NCBI GenBank assembly: GCA_028275425.1
Contig: JAPWUT010000094.1
Span: 1-6,770 of the forward strand
Reading direction: 5' to 3'
DNA: 6,770 nucleotides
Origin: Anaerolineae bacterium
Lineage (GTDB): Bacteria > Chloroflexota > Anaerolineae > SpSt-600
Both the position numbers and the translations under genes were made by a program. Below the pieces are notes generated by a model. The model saw only the letters and a list, made by a program, of their open reading frames with translations, had not been told where the DNA came from and did no database searches. Of the stretch, positions 1-6,045 are shown one piece after another (position 1 is the stretch's first letter; every line of letters begins with the position of its first letter).

Positions 1-813
1 AGGGATTGGATTGAGAAGTTCGCCATCTGGCTTGTCTACGGGATAACGATTTACCTAACTTGGTACCTCTTCAGCCACTACGATATCCCAGCCCTTTGGC
101 GCAAACCCGGCACGGGAGAGCTTCCTTTCCTCATCGGAGTTGACCTGGTAATTGCAATGCCCATCTCTTGGATGCCGCTTGTGGCCGATTACAACCGCTT
201 TGCCCGCAAGGCCGGAAGCGCTTTCTGGGGAACTTACCTCGGCTACCTCGTGGCCAATGTCTGGTTCTACGCACTGGGGGCACTGTTCATCCTGGCCTTA
301 GGGACGCAGGACCTTATCCCTGCCATCCTCAGCCTCGCCGGCGGGATGATAGCCCTCATCCTGATCTTGGTTGATGAAACCGACAACGCTTTCGCCGATA
401 TTTACAGTGCCGCTGTCTCCGCCCAAAACATCATCCCGAAAGTCTCTCAGTGGGTCCTGGTGACATTGGTAGGGCTTATCTGCTTAATCCTCGGAGCCAG
501 GGTCCCAATAGAGCAATACAAAAACTTCTTGCTCCTCATAGGCTCAGTTTTCGTGCCGCTGTTCGGGGTTCTGGCAGCCCACTATTTCTTCGTGGAAAAG
601 GGACGCTACAGGGTTGAGGAAATCTATCAGCCCAGGGGAAGATACTGGTATGCCGAAGGATTTAACTGGAAAGGGCTTGTGGCCTGGGCTTTGGGGATAG
701 TAACTTACCAGGCGGTAGTAAAGTTCATCCCGTGGCTTGGGGCTTCAATACCGAGCTTCGTGGTGGCTTTCTTGGCCCAAATAATCTTAAATTTTAAGGA
801 GGTGAAGCCATGA
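1..813 (+). CDS. cytX: NCS1-family permease, CytX-like (probable hydroxymethylpyrimidine transporter), 5' partial
   Basis: The frame is open from base 1 to the TGA at 811-813, giving 270 visible residues; the N-terminal third lies off the left edge. The first internal ATG, at 157, is not the start, because the preceding 52 codons are membrane-like and in frame. The protein is strongly hydrophobic, with about seven to eight membrane segments visible. The stretch MPISWMPLVADYNRFARK (from base 157) and the later FADIYSAAVSAQNI segment are typical of cytosine/HMP permeases of the NCS1 (nucleobase:cation symporter) family. CytX proteins are inner-membrane transporters thought to import hydroxymethylpyrimidine for thiamin synthesis. 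Overlap with thiW and nearness to thiM favour CytX over a cytosine permease (CodB), but substrate specificity cannot be read from this fragment. Family assignment is secure; the CytX call is family similarity plus context. Confidence 0.85.
   Translation, partial: RDWIEKFAIWLVYGITIYLTWYLFSHYDIPALWRKPGTGELPFLIGVDLVIAMPISWMPLVADYNRFARKAGSAFWGTYLGYLVANVWFYALGALFILALGTQDLIPAILSLAGGMIALILILVDETDNAFADIYSAAVSAQNIIPKVSQWVLVTLVGLICLILGARVPIEQYKNFLLLIGSVFVPLFGVLAAHYFFVEKGRYRVEEIYQPRGRYWYAEGFNWKGLVAWALGIVTYQAVVKFIPWLGASIPSFVVAFLAQIILNFKEVKP
796..805 (+). promoter_or_regulatory. Strong Shine-Dalgarno site for thiW
   Basis: AAGGAGGTGA lies inside the last codons of the cytX-like gene, four bases before the thiW ATG at 810. 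It is a near-perfect anti-SD match, supports the ATG at 810 as the start, and suggests that thiW can be translated efficiently as well as by coupling. Confidence 0.85.
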
Positions 814-1292
814 GTCAGGCTCGGAAAGCAGCTTATGCTGTGGTTCTGACGGCCTTAGCAGTAGCTTTCTCCCCCCTTTTCATCCCCGTGGGCATAATTA
901 AGGCCTACCCGGCTCAGCACATGATAAACGTCATAGCTGCGGTCTTGGTGGGGCCTTGGTATGCCTTGGCAGTGGCCACGGCTGCAGCCATAATCCGCAA
1001 TGCCCTCAACCTGGGGACAATTTTCGCCTTCCCCGGCGGGATGATAGGGGCCTTCTTGGCTGGATGGGCCTACAGGCTCAGCCGAAACATCTACTTGGCA
1101 GCCTTAGCTGAGGTTATAGGGACAGGGCTCATAGCTTCAACCCTGAGTGCGCTGGTTATCGGCCCGGTCTTTTTGAAGAAAACTATGGCTCTCGGAACTT
1201 TCATCTTGGCCTTCTCGGCCAGCACTATAGCTGGCTCAATTTTGGGGGTGCTCATCCTTCTGGGCCTTAAGAGGGCCGGGTTCAGGTGGTAG
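810..1292 (+). CDS. thiW: ThiW, ECF transporter S-component for a thiamin precursor (probably hydroxyethylthiazole)
   Basis: The product is a 160-residue integral membrane protein, the normal size for an ECF S-component, with about five to six hydrophobic segments. Family marks include the KAYPAQHMINV segment (residues 31-41), GPWYALAVA (48-56), an RN pair (63-64), and FAFPGGMIGAFLAG (72-85). These match the ThiW family, predicted from thiamin-operon context to bind the thiazole precursor. S-components bind the substrate in the membrane and need an EcfT subunit and a pair of ATPases to transport it. A fused ATPase is encoded downstream at 3555. The ATG start overlaps the upstream stop (ATGA at 810-813) and has a strong Shine-Dalgarno site. 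Thiazole as the substrate is inference from the family and from thiM nearby. Confidence 0.9.
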   Translation: MSQARKAAYAVVLTALAVAFSPLFIPVGIIKAYPAQHMINVIAAVLVGPWYALAVATAAAIIRNALNLGTIFAFPGGMIGAFLAGWAYRLSRNIYLAALAEVIGTGLIASTLSALVIGPVFLKKTMALGTFILAFSASTIAGSILGVLILLGLKRAGFRW

Positions 1293-1355
1293 AAGGGCTT
1301 CGCCTCTTAGTCCAGCCTTGCTAAAAGCAAGAGGCAAGCCTAAAATACTTGCAAG

Positions 1356-1374
1356 CCCTGCCTAATAGGCAGGG
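1356..1374 (+). repeat. Perfect 8-bp inverted repeat (stem-loop) in the spacer
   Basis: CCCTGCCT (1356-1363) and AGGCAGGG (1367-1374) form a perfect 8-bp stem with a 3-base AAT loop. Outer GCAA/TTGC arms (1351-1354 with 1377-1380) can extend the structure across a small internal loop. No T-run follows on either strand, so it does not look like a standard intrinsic terminator. It may be part of a dispersed repeat or an mRNA-processing structure. Confidence 0.6.
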
Positions 1375-1376
1375 GG

Positions 1377-1408
1377 TTGCCTTGCCGCCTCTGCGGTTCG
1401 CAATGACA
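1377..1408 (-). repeat. GTCATTGCGA-type dispersed repeat end
   Basis: Read on the minus strand, bases 1408-1399 give TGTCATTGCG, followed by AACCGCAGAGGCGGCAAGG. This resembles the terminal motif of the small palindromic dispersed repeats beginning GTCATTGCGA that occur in many copies in diverse bacterial genomes. With only one copy in this window the assignment rests on motif recognition. Boundaries are uncertain and the element may extend left through the 1356-1374 hairpin. Confidence 0.4.
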
Positions 1409-1423
1409 AAACCATAAGTAACC

Positions 1424-1432
1424 AGGAGGTGA
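1424..1432 (+). promoter_or_regulatory. Strong Shine-Dalgarno site for the MFS gene
   Basis: AGGAGGTGA precedes the ATG at 1436; its AGGAGG core ends six bases before the start codon. It fixes the start and lets the second half of the cluster be translated independently of thiW. Confidence 0.85.
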
Positions 1433-1435
1433 GCT

Positions 1436-2755
1436 ATGAGGAAACTGACTCTGGAAGAAGCTATTGAGCGCATAGGATTTGGGCGGTTCCAACTCCGGCT
1501 GCTTTTTGTATGTGGCGCGGGCTGGGCCGCCGATGCTATGGAAGTCCTCATCATCTCCTTTGTGATACCGGCCCTTATGAAAGAGTGGAAGCTTTCCGCT
1601 GCGCAGGCCGGCTTCTTGGGCACAGCTATTTTCCTCGGCATGCTGGCGGGAGCTTGGTTCTGGGGCACGGTATCCGATTACATCGGCCGAAGGCTTGGCT
1701 TCCAGCTTACGGTCCTTGTGGATTCGGTCTTCGGTTTCCTATCGGCTTTGGCTCCCAATTTCCCAACCCTTGCCTTATTAAGGGCCCTCACAGGCTTCGG
1801 AGTAGGCGGGACTTTGCCCGTAGATTACTCTATCTTCGCCGAATACCTCCCCAAGGAGAAGAGAGGCCGTTACCTTGTAATCCTGGAAAGCTTCTGGGCT
1901 GTAGGAAGCATAGTAGCAGCCGGGCTTGCCTGGCTCATCGTCCCAAGGGTTGGGTGGAGGACACTCTTAGCTGTATCAGCGGTGCCGGGCATCATAATCT
2001 ACTTCATCCGCCGCTATGTCCCTGAATCGCCAAGGTATCTTCTCATAAGCGGGAGAGAAGAGGAAGCCCGCAAAGTCCTGGAACAAGTCGCAAGGGAGAA
2101 CGGTGTCAGTGTGGAGATACCGGGGCTTGTAGCCGAACCTCGCCGGGCAAAGGTTACAGTGCCGGCGCTGTGGAGAGGAAACCTCATCCCCATTACCCTC
2201 ATGCTCTGGATTGTCTGGTTCACGATTTCCCTCGGCTACTATGGAGTTTTCATCTGGCTTCCCAAAATCTTCGTAGCTCGCGGCTTCACTTTCCTTCAGA
2301 CCTACGCCAACGTCTTCATCATGTCCCTGGCCCAGCTTCCGGGGTACTTCTCCGCAGCTTACCTCGTGGAGAAGTGGGGGCGTAGACCAACTCTGGCCCT
2401 TTACATGGTCCTGAGCGGGCTTTTCACTTACTTATTTGCCGTAGGGACAGGCCTTTCCTCAATCATGGTGGCAGCAGTGCTCATGAGCTTCTTCTGCCTC
2501 GGGGCATGGGGTTGCCTCTATGCTTACACCCCAGAGCTCTACCCCACTGAAGTCCGGGCCACGGGTATGGGTTGGGCCAGCGGGATGACCCGCATAGCCG
2601 GAGCGATTGCTCCTATCCTGGGAGGCTATCTCCTTTCCATCTCCCTTACCGCTGCCCTGAGCCTCTATGCTCTTGCTTTCCTCGTGGGGGGATTGACTAC
2701 GGCGGTATTGGGGCGTGAAACAAGGGGCCAACCCCTGCTGGAGGTTATCCAATGA
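1436..2755 (+). CDS. MFS transporter, NiaP/SV2-like (substrate unassigned; thiamin-cluster context)
   Basis: The product has 439 residues, full length for a 12-helix major facilitator superfamily carrier. Motif A is intact between helices 2 and 3 (GTVSDYIGRR, 77-86), with a degenerate copy in the second half (VEKWGRRP, 311-318). PESPRYL (196-202) closes the first six-helix bundle, and a hydrophilic central loop covers about 203-248. TPELYPTEVRATGMG (365-379) sits before the last helices. Helix 1 carries acidic residues (D33, E36). GYYGVFIWLPK (267-277) and AQLPGYFSAAYLVEK (299-313) recall the NiaP (niacin) branch. The gene lies between thiW and thiM, and its stop overlaps the thiM start (ATGA), so a role in uptake of thiazole or another thiamin moiety is plausible. 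An MFS protein (ThiU) was similarly proposed in Pasteurellaceae thi operons. Niacin, aromatic acid or sugar transport cannot be excluded. The family is certain; the substrate is inference. Confidence 0.9.
   Translation: MRKLTLEEAIERIGFGRFQLRLLFVCGAGWAADAMEVLIISFVIPALMKEWKLSAAQAGFLGTAIFLGMLAGAWFWGTVSDYIGRRLGFQLTVLVDSVFGFLSALAPNFPTLALLRALTGFGVGGTLPVDYSIFAEYLPKEKRGRYLVILESFWAVGSIVAAGLAWLIVPRVGWRTLLAVSAVPGIIIYFIRRYVPESPRYLLISGREEEARKVLEQVARENGVSVEIPGLVAEPRRAKVTVPALWRGNLIPITLMLWIVWFTISLGYYGVFIWLPKIFVARGFTFLQTYANVFIMSLAQLPGYFSAAYLVEKWGRRPTLALYMVLSGLFTYLFAVGTGLSSIMVAAVLMSFFCLGAWGCLYAYTPELYPTEVRATGMGWASGMTRIAGAIAPILGGYLLSISLTAALSLYALAFLVGGLTTAVLGRETRGQPLLEVIQ
2740..2745 (+). promoter_or_regulatory. 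Shine-Dalgarno site for thiM
   Basis: GGAGGT lies within the last codons of the MFS gene, six bases before the thiM ATG at 2752. It supports that start and coupled translation. Confidence 0.75.
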
Positions 2756-3558
2756 AAGAGCTTAACGAGCGCATTGCCGAAGCCTTCGCCCGCATCCGCC
2801 AAGAAAAGCCACTAATCCACCACATCACCAATTACGTGGTAATGAACGATACAGCTAACCTTACCCTCCACTTAGGAGCGCTACCGGTCATGGCCCATGC
2901 CCCGGAAGAGGTGGCTGAGATGACCTCCATGGCTTCGGCCCTGGTGCTCAATATCGGAACGCTTACGATTCCAAGGGTTGAGGCTATGCTTAAGGCCGGG
3001 AAGAGGGCATCGGAGCTTGGAATACCGATTGTTCTGGACCCAGTAGGGGCGGGGGCTACAAAGCTTCGGACGGAATCGGCTTTGCGGCTCATAAGGGAAT
3101 TGAATGTGGCCATAGTTAGGGGCAACTCTGGAGAGATAGGGGCCCTCTTAGGCCTTGAAGCCGAAGTGAAAGGGGTGGAAAGCGTGAAGGGAGTTGAAGA
3201 CCCCGCCGGGGCCGTGCGAAAAGCAGCCTCGCTTTGGAAATCCGTAGTGGCCATAACAGGCAAAAGGGACTTCGTATCGGATGGGGAGAGGGTGCTGGGG
3301 GTAGACAACGGCCACCCTTTCCTTACCACCATAACCGGCTCCGGTTGCATGGCGACCACAGCTATAGCTGCCTTTGCCGCTGTGGAGAAGGATTACCTTC
3401 TGGCCGCTGCGGGGGGACTGGCTTGCTTCGGGCTTGCCGCTGAGCTGGCGGCCCAGAAGGCTTCAGGTCCAGCCAGCTTCAAAGTCCACCTCTTTGATGA
3501 GCTTTTCAACCTAACCCCAGAAGCCCTCGCCCGAGGGGCAAGGATTGTGCAGCTGTGA
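2752..3558 (+). CDS. thiM: Hydroxyethylthiazole kinase ThiM
   Basis: ThiM (EC 2.7.1.50) is a cytoplasmic ribokinase-like enzyme that uses ATP to phosphorylate 4-methyl-5-(2-hydroxyethyl)thiazole. The product feeds thiamin-phosphate synthase in the salvage branch. The 268-residue product is normal family length. Visible marks are HHITNYV (23-29) in the substrate region, the DPVGAG loop (96-101), the GNSGE segment (124-128), and TGSGCM (195-200). The last contains the conserved active-site cysteine C199 and the anion-hole glycines. The ATG start overlaps the MFS stop by four bases (ATGA), and the stop overlaps the next gene (GTGA). The position between a transporter and an ECF ATPase fits phosphorylative trapping of imported thiazole. 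No truncation or missing catalytic residue is seen. Confidence 0.96.
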   Translation: MKELNERIAEAFARIRQEKPLIHHITNYVVMNDTANLTLHLGALPVMAHAPEEVAEMTSMASALVLNIGTLTIPRVEAMLKAGKRASELGIPIVLDPVGAGATKLRTESALRLIRELNVAIVRGNSGEIGALLGLEAEVKGVESVKGVEDPAGAVRKAASLWKSVVAITGKRDFVSDGERVLGVDNGHPFLTTITGSGCMATTAIAAFAAVEKDYLLAAAGGLACFGLAAELAAQKASGPASFKVHLFDELFNLTPEALARGARIVQL

Positions 3559-5132
3559 TAGAGTTCAAAGATTTTTCCTTTTCCTACGAGGGCGGGAACG
3601 AGGCCATAAGCGGGGTCAACTTAAGGGTAGAGGCCGGAGAGTTCGTCCTCCTCTGCGGGCCAAGCGGAGGAGGCAAATCTACCATCCTCAGGGCGCTCAA
3701 TGGCCTCATCCCCCACTACTTCCGAGGGAAAATGTCGGGCAAGGTGATTGTTGGGGGGCTTGATACTTCCAGCCACCCCGTTCACGAGCTTTTCTCTCGG
3801 GTTGGGATGGTCTTCCAGAACCCGGACGCTCAGCTCTTCGCTGGGACCGTGGAGAGGGAGCTGGCCTTTGGCTTGGAAAGCCTCGGCCTTCCCCGCCGAG
3901 AAATAGCCGAAAGGATTGCGTGGGGGGCGGAGGTCCTGAGGATAAAGCACTTGCTTGACCGCTCCCCACGCTCCCTCTCAGGAGGAGAAAAGCAGCTTGT
4001 GGCTATTGGAGCCATGCTGGTCCTGAAGCCCATGGTCCTGGCCTTGGATGAGCCTTTCGCCCACCTGGACCCCATGGGGGCACGGAGGGTGGCCGAGGCC
4101 CTCCGGGAGGTTAACAAGCTTGGCATTACGGTGATAGTGGCGGAGCATCGGCTGCGCTGTGTCTTGCCTTACGTCACAAGGATGATAATGGTAGCGGAAG
4201 GCAAAATCCGGCTGGATGGCCCCCCTCGCCAGGTCCTCAGGGAGCCTGTGGAGGAATTCGGCCTGAACCTCCCCGCTTCAGTCAGGCTATCGCGGGAAAT
4301 CGGCCTCCCAGAGGCTTTGCTTTCGGTTGAGGAAGCTTTGCCTTATGCCAAAGCCTCAAGCCCCCACCCCCCTATCGCCCCCGAAACCGATGATTCCTCC
4401 CCTAAAGCCATAGAATGCCGTGGGCTGGCCCAGGTCCTGGGTGGACGCAAGGTGCTGGATGGGGTAAGCATTGAGGTCAAAAAAGGTGAAATTTTGGCCA
4501 TTGTAGGGGCCAATGGCGCAGGCAAAACCACCCTCATAAAGCATTTCAATGGCCTCCTCAAGCCTTTCGCCGGGACTGTGGAAGTGCTGGGGATTGATAC
4601 CCGAAAGGCTAAAGTTTCGGAGCTGGCCACAAAGGTTGGGATTGCCTTCCAGAACCCCGAAGAGCAACTTTTCACCAGCTCGGTCCGGGAAGAAATCCTG
4701 GTGGGGCCAAAGTTCCTGAAGAGGATGGATGAAGGTTGGCTTGGGGAGCTTGAGGAGCTTTTCAACCTGAGGGGGCTCTTGGAAAAGCCGCCGCTCTCCC
4801 TCAGCGAGGGGGAAAAGAGGCGAGTGGCTTTCGCCTCGGTGCTGGCTTCAAAACCTGAAATCATCGTTATGGACGAGCCTACTGCTGGCCAAGACGAGCT
4901 CTTCCGCCGGCGCCTTGCGGAGCTGCTCCGAGCCTTGAAGGAGAAAGGCCACACCGCAATCCTCGTCACCCACGACCTGGAATTTGCTCAATCTGTGGCC
5001 GAAGAGTGGGCAATAATGGCCGGAGGTCGCATCCTGGCCAAAGGCCACCCTAAGCTGATAATGGCCGATAAGGGCCTAATGGAGGCAAGCTCGCTTCTAC
5101 CTACCGATAGCTTCCTTCTGGGGTTGACGTAA
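3555..5132 (+). CDS. ecfA: ECF transporter energizing ATPase, two fused ABC domains (EcfA-EcfA', YkoD-like)
   Basis: The 525-residue product carries two complete ABC ATPase domains. Domain 1 has Walker A GPSGGGKST (35-43), the ECF-type Q-loop FQNPDAQLF (87-95), signature LSGGEKQ (141-147), Walker B VLALDEP (161-167) and switch H198. A proline-rich linker follows at about 266-284. Domain 2 has Walker A GANGAGKTT (318-326), Q-loop FQNPEEQLF (365-373), signature LSEGEKR (416-422), Walker B IIVMDEP (436-442) and switch H473. The FQNPxxQLF Q-loop is typical of ECF (cobalt/vitamin) ATPases. It should act as a soluble pair driving an EcfT/S-component, most simply ThiW. The start is GTG at 3555, overlapping the thiM stop (GTGA), with a weak AAGGAT site at 3540-3545. 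No EcfT gene follows: fmt converges immediately. The ATPase call is firm; pairing with ThiW is contextual. Confidence 0.94.
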   Translation: MIEFKDFSFSYEGGNEAISGVNLRVEAGEFVLLCGPSGGGKSTILRALNGLIPHYFRGKMSGKVIVGGLDTSSHPVHELFSRVGMVFQNPDAQLFAGTVERELAFGLESLGLPRREIAERIAWGAEVLRIKHLLDRSPRSLSGGEKQLVAIGAMLVLKPMVLALDEPFAHLDPMGARRVAEALREVNKLGITVIVAEHRLRCVLPYVTRMIMVAEGKIRLDGPPRQVLREPVEEFGLNLPASVRLSREIGLPEALLSVEEALPYAKASSPHPPIAPETDDSSPKAIECRGLAQVLGGRKVLDGVSIEVKKGEILAIVGANGAGKTTLIKHFNGLLKPFAGTVEVLGIDTRKAKVSELATKVGIAFQNPEEQLFTSSVREEILVGPKFLKRMDEGWLGELEELFNLRGLLEKPPLSLSEGEKRRVAFASVLASKPEIIVMDEPTAGQDELFRRRLAELLRALKEKGHTAILVTHDLEFAQSVAEEWAIMAGGRILAKGHPKLIMADKGLMEASSLLPTDSFLLGLT

Positions 5133-6045
5133 GGATTGACCCCACGAAATCCCTCTGTCCCCTGGCGAACTCCTCTGGTCCCATCCGGCTTTTGCCTTCC
5201 AACTGAATTTCCCCAAGCAGAAGTGCCCCTGACCCGCACGCCACTTTTATCCCCTCACTGTCCCGAAAGACCTTCCCCGGTGCTTCTCCTGAGGTTAGAG
5301 CGGCAGGGGTAGCCCTCCAGATTTTGAGGAGTTTGCCTTTCCAAAAAGTGAAAGCGCCGGGCCAGGGGTTAAAGGCCCTCACTTTCCTGGCCAGAAATTC
5401 TGCTGGAAGCTCCCAATCCAAGAGGCCTTCCTCTTTCTTCACGGGCCTTGTGTACGATGGCTCGCCTTCCTGGGGCAATGGTTTTATCTTGCCCTCCACC
5501 CAAGCCGGCAGTATCTCCAGCAAAAGCTCGGCTCCGAGGCGAGAGAGCTTATCCTCCAAAGTTCCGGCAGTATCCTCAGGGGAGATTGGGATGGCTTTGC
5601 GGGCTACGATTGGGCCGGTGTCCAAGCCCTCGTCCATGAGGATTATAGTGATTCCGGTCTCCGGGTCGCCATTGAGGATAGCAGCTGGGATGGGGGCTGC
5701 TCCCCTGTAGCGAGGGAGGAGGGAAGCATGAACGTTGAGGCATCCGTGTGGGGGGATTCGGAGGACTGCGGGGGGAAGGATTTGGCCGAAGGCCGCTACC
5801 ACAATCACATCCGGCTCCTTCGCCCTTATCCAGGCTATGGCCTCCTCCCGCTTGAGGCTTTCGGGCTGGAAGACCGGGATGCCATGGGCCAGGGCCAGCT
5901 CCTTGACCGGAGGAGGCTTTAGCTTGAGACCTCTCCCGGCCGGCCTATCGGGCTGAGTGACCACCCCTACCACCTGGTGGTGAGCCAGGAGCCCTTCCAA
6001 TATCGGGATGGCGAATTTGGGCGAGCCCATGAAGAGGACTTTCAC
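5101..6045 (-). CDS. fmt: Methionyl-tRNA formyltransferase
   Basis: Fmt (EC 2.1.2.9) transfers a formyl group from 10-formyl-tetrahydrofolate to initiator Met-tRNA in the cytoplasm. Starting from GTG at 6045-6043, the product is 314 residues, normal length, beginning MKVLFMGSPKFAIP as Fmt proteins usually do. The formyltransferase domain shows QPDRPAGRG (31-39), catalytic N104 and H106 in LNVHASLLPRYRGAAP, and D142 in DEGLDTGP. The N-to-D spacing equals that of E. coli Fmt. The C-terminal tRNA-binding domain follows, with KVRAFNPWPGAF. The GTG overlaps the upstream DUF362 stop (GTGA at 6045-6042) and has GGAG eight bases upstream. An in-frame ATG at 6075 would add ten residues and has an even better Shine-Dalgarno site, so the start is not fully settled. 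The TAG stop at 5103-5101 lies within the convergent ATPase gene. Confidence 0.95.
   Translation of the reverse strand: MKVLFMGSPKFAIPILEGLLAHHQVVGVVTQPDRPAGRGLKLKPPPVKELALAHGIPVFQPESLKREEAIAWIRAKEPDVIVVAAFGQILPPAVLRIPPHGCLNVHASLLPRYRGAAPIPAAILNGDPETGITIILMDEGLDTGPIVARKAIPISPEDTAGTLEDKLSRLGAELLLEILPAWVEGKIKPLPQEGEPSYTRPVKKEEGLLDWELPAEFLARKVRAFNPWPGAFTFWKGKLLKIWRATPAALTSGEAPGKVFRDSEGIKVACGSGALLLGEIQLEGKSRMGPEEFARGQRDFVGSILTSTPEGSYR
5119..5144. other. Weak stem-loop across the convergent gene ends
   Basis: TGGGGT (5119-5124) pairs with ACCCCA (5139-5144), with two GU pairs and one AU pair possible inside. It brackets the ATPase stop codon and lies inside the 3' end of fmt. There is no T-run on either side, so termination activity is doubtful, but no better terminator is visible where the two transcripts meet. 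Confidence 0.25.

Larger units (their letters stand above)
1293..1435 (+). other. 143-base structured intergenic spacer between thiW and the MFS gene
   Basis: This is the only sizeable non-coding gap in an otherwise overlapping gene string. It contains a series of inverted repeats: CTTGC/GCAAG (1317-1321 with 1327-1331), AGGC-AA-GCCT (1332-1341), the palindrome CTTGCAAG (1348-1355), a strong hairpin at 1356-1374, and TTGC/GCAA arms (1382-1385 with 1400-1403). I see no TPP-riboswitch consensus, no convincing sigma-70 promoter pair and no plausible small gene. It may be a dispersed repeat insertion, a processing or attenuation site, or the leader of the second half of the cluster. Confidence 0.7.

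Noticed and set aside
338..1047. Identical 15-base string CCGGCGGGATGATAG at 338-352 and 1033-1047
   Set aside because: Both copies encode a GGMI-type helix segment in unrelated membrane proteins in the same reading phase; best explained by shared codon use and chance rather than a repeat element.
1356..1374. Intrinsic terminator after thiW
   Set aside because: The stem is strong, but no run of T follows on the plus strand (GGTTGCC follows) and no run of T is present on the minus strand, so termination is not supported.
1293..1435. Possible TPP (THI-box) riboswitch in the spacer before the MFS gene
   Set aside because: The conserved CTGAGA and ACCTGATCTGG-type core segments are absent; the stems seen are simple local inverted repeats. 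A riboswitch, if any, would more likely lie upstream of the window.
1321..1668. 115-codon minus-strand open frame across the spacer and MFS start
   Set aside because: It runs opposite to a clear MFS gene, shows no recognisable protein character, and much of it is the antisense of conserved MFS sequence.
4343..4969. 208-codon minus-strand open frame inside the ECF ATPase gene
   Set aside because: Serine/proline-rich shadow of the strongly conserved second ABC domain; no family resemblance or ribosome-binding site of note.
3555..5132. Two separate ATPase genes wrongly joined
   Set aside because: One uninterrupted frame carries both domains with a proline-rich linker, which matches the known fused YkoD-like arrangement.
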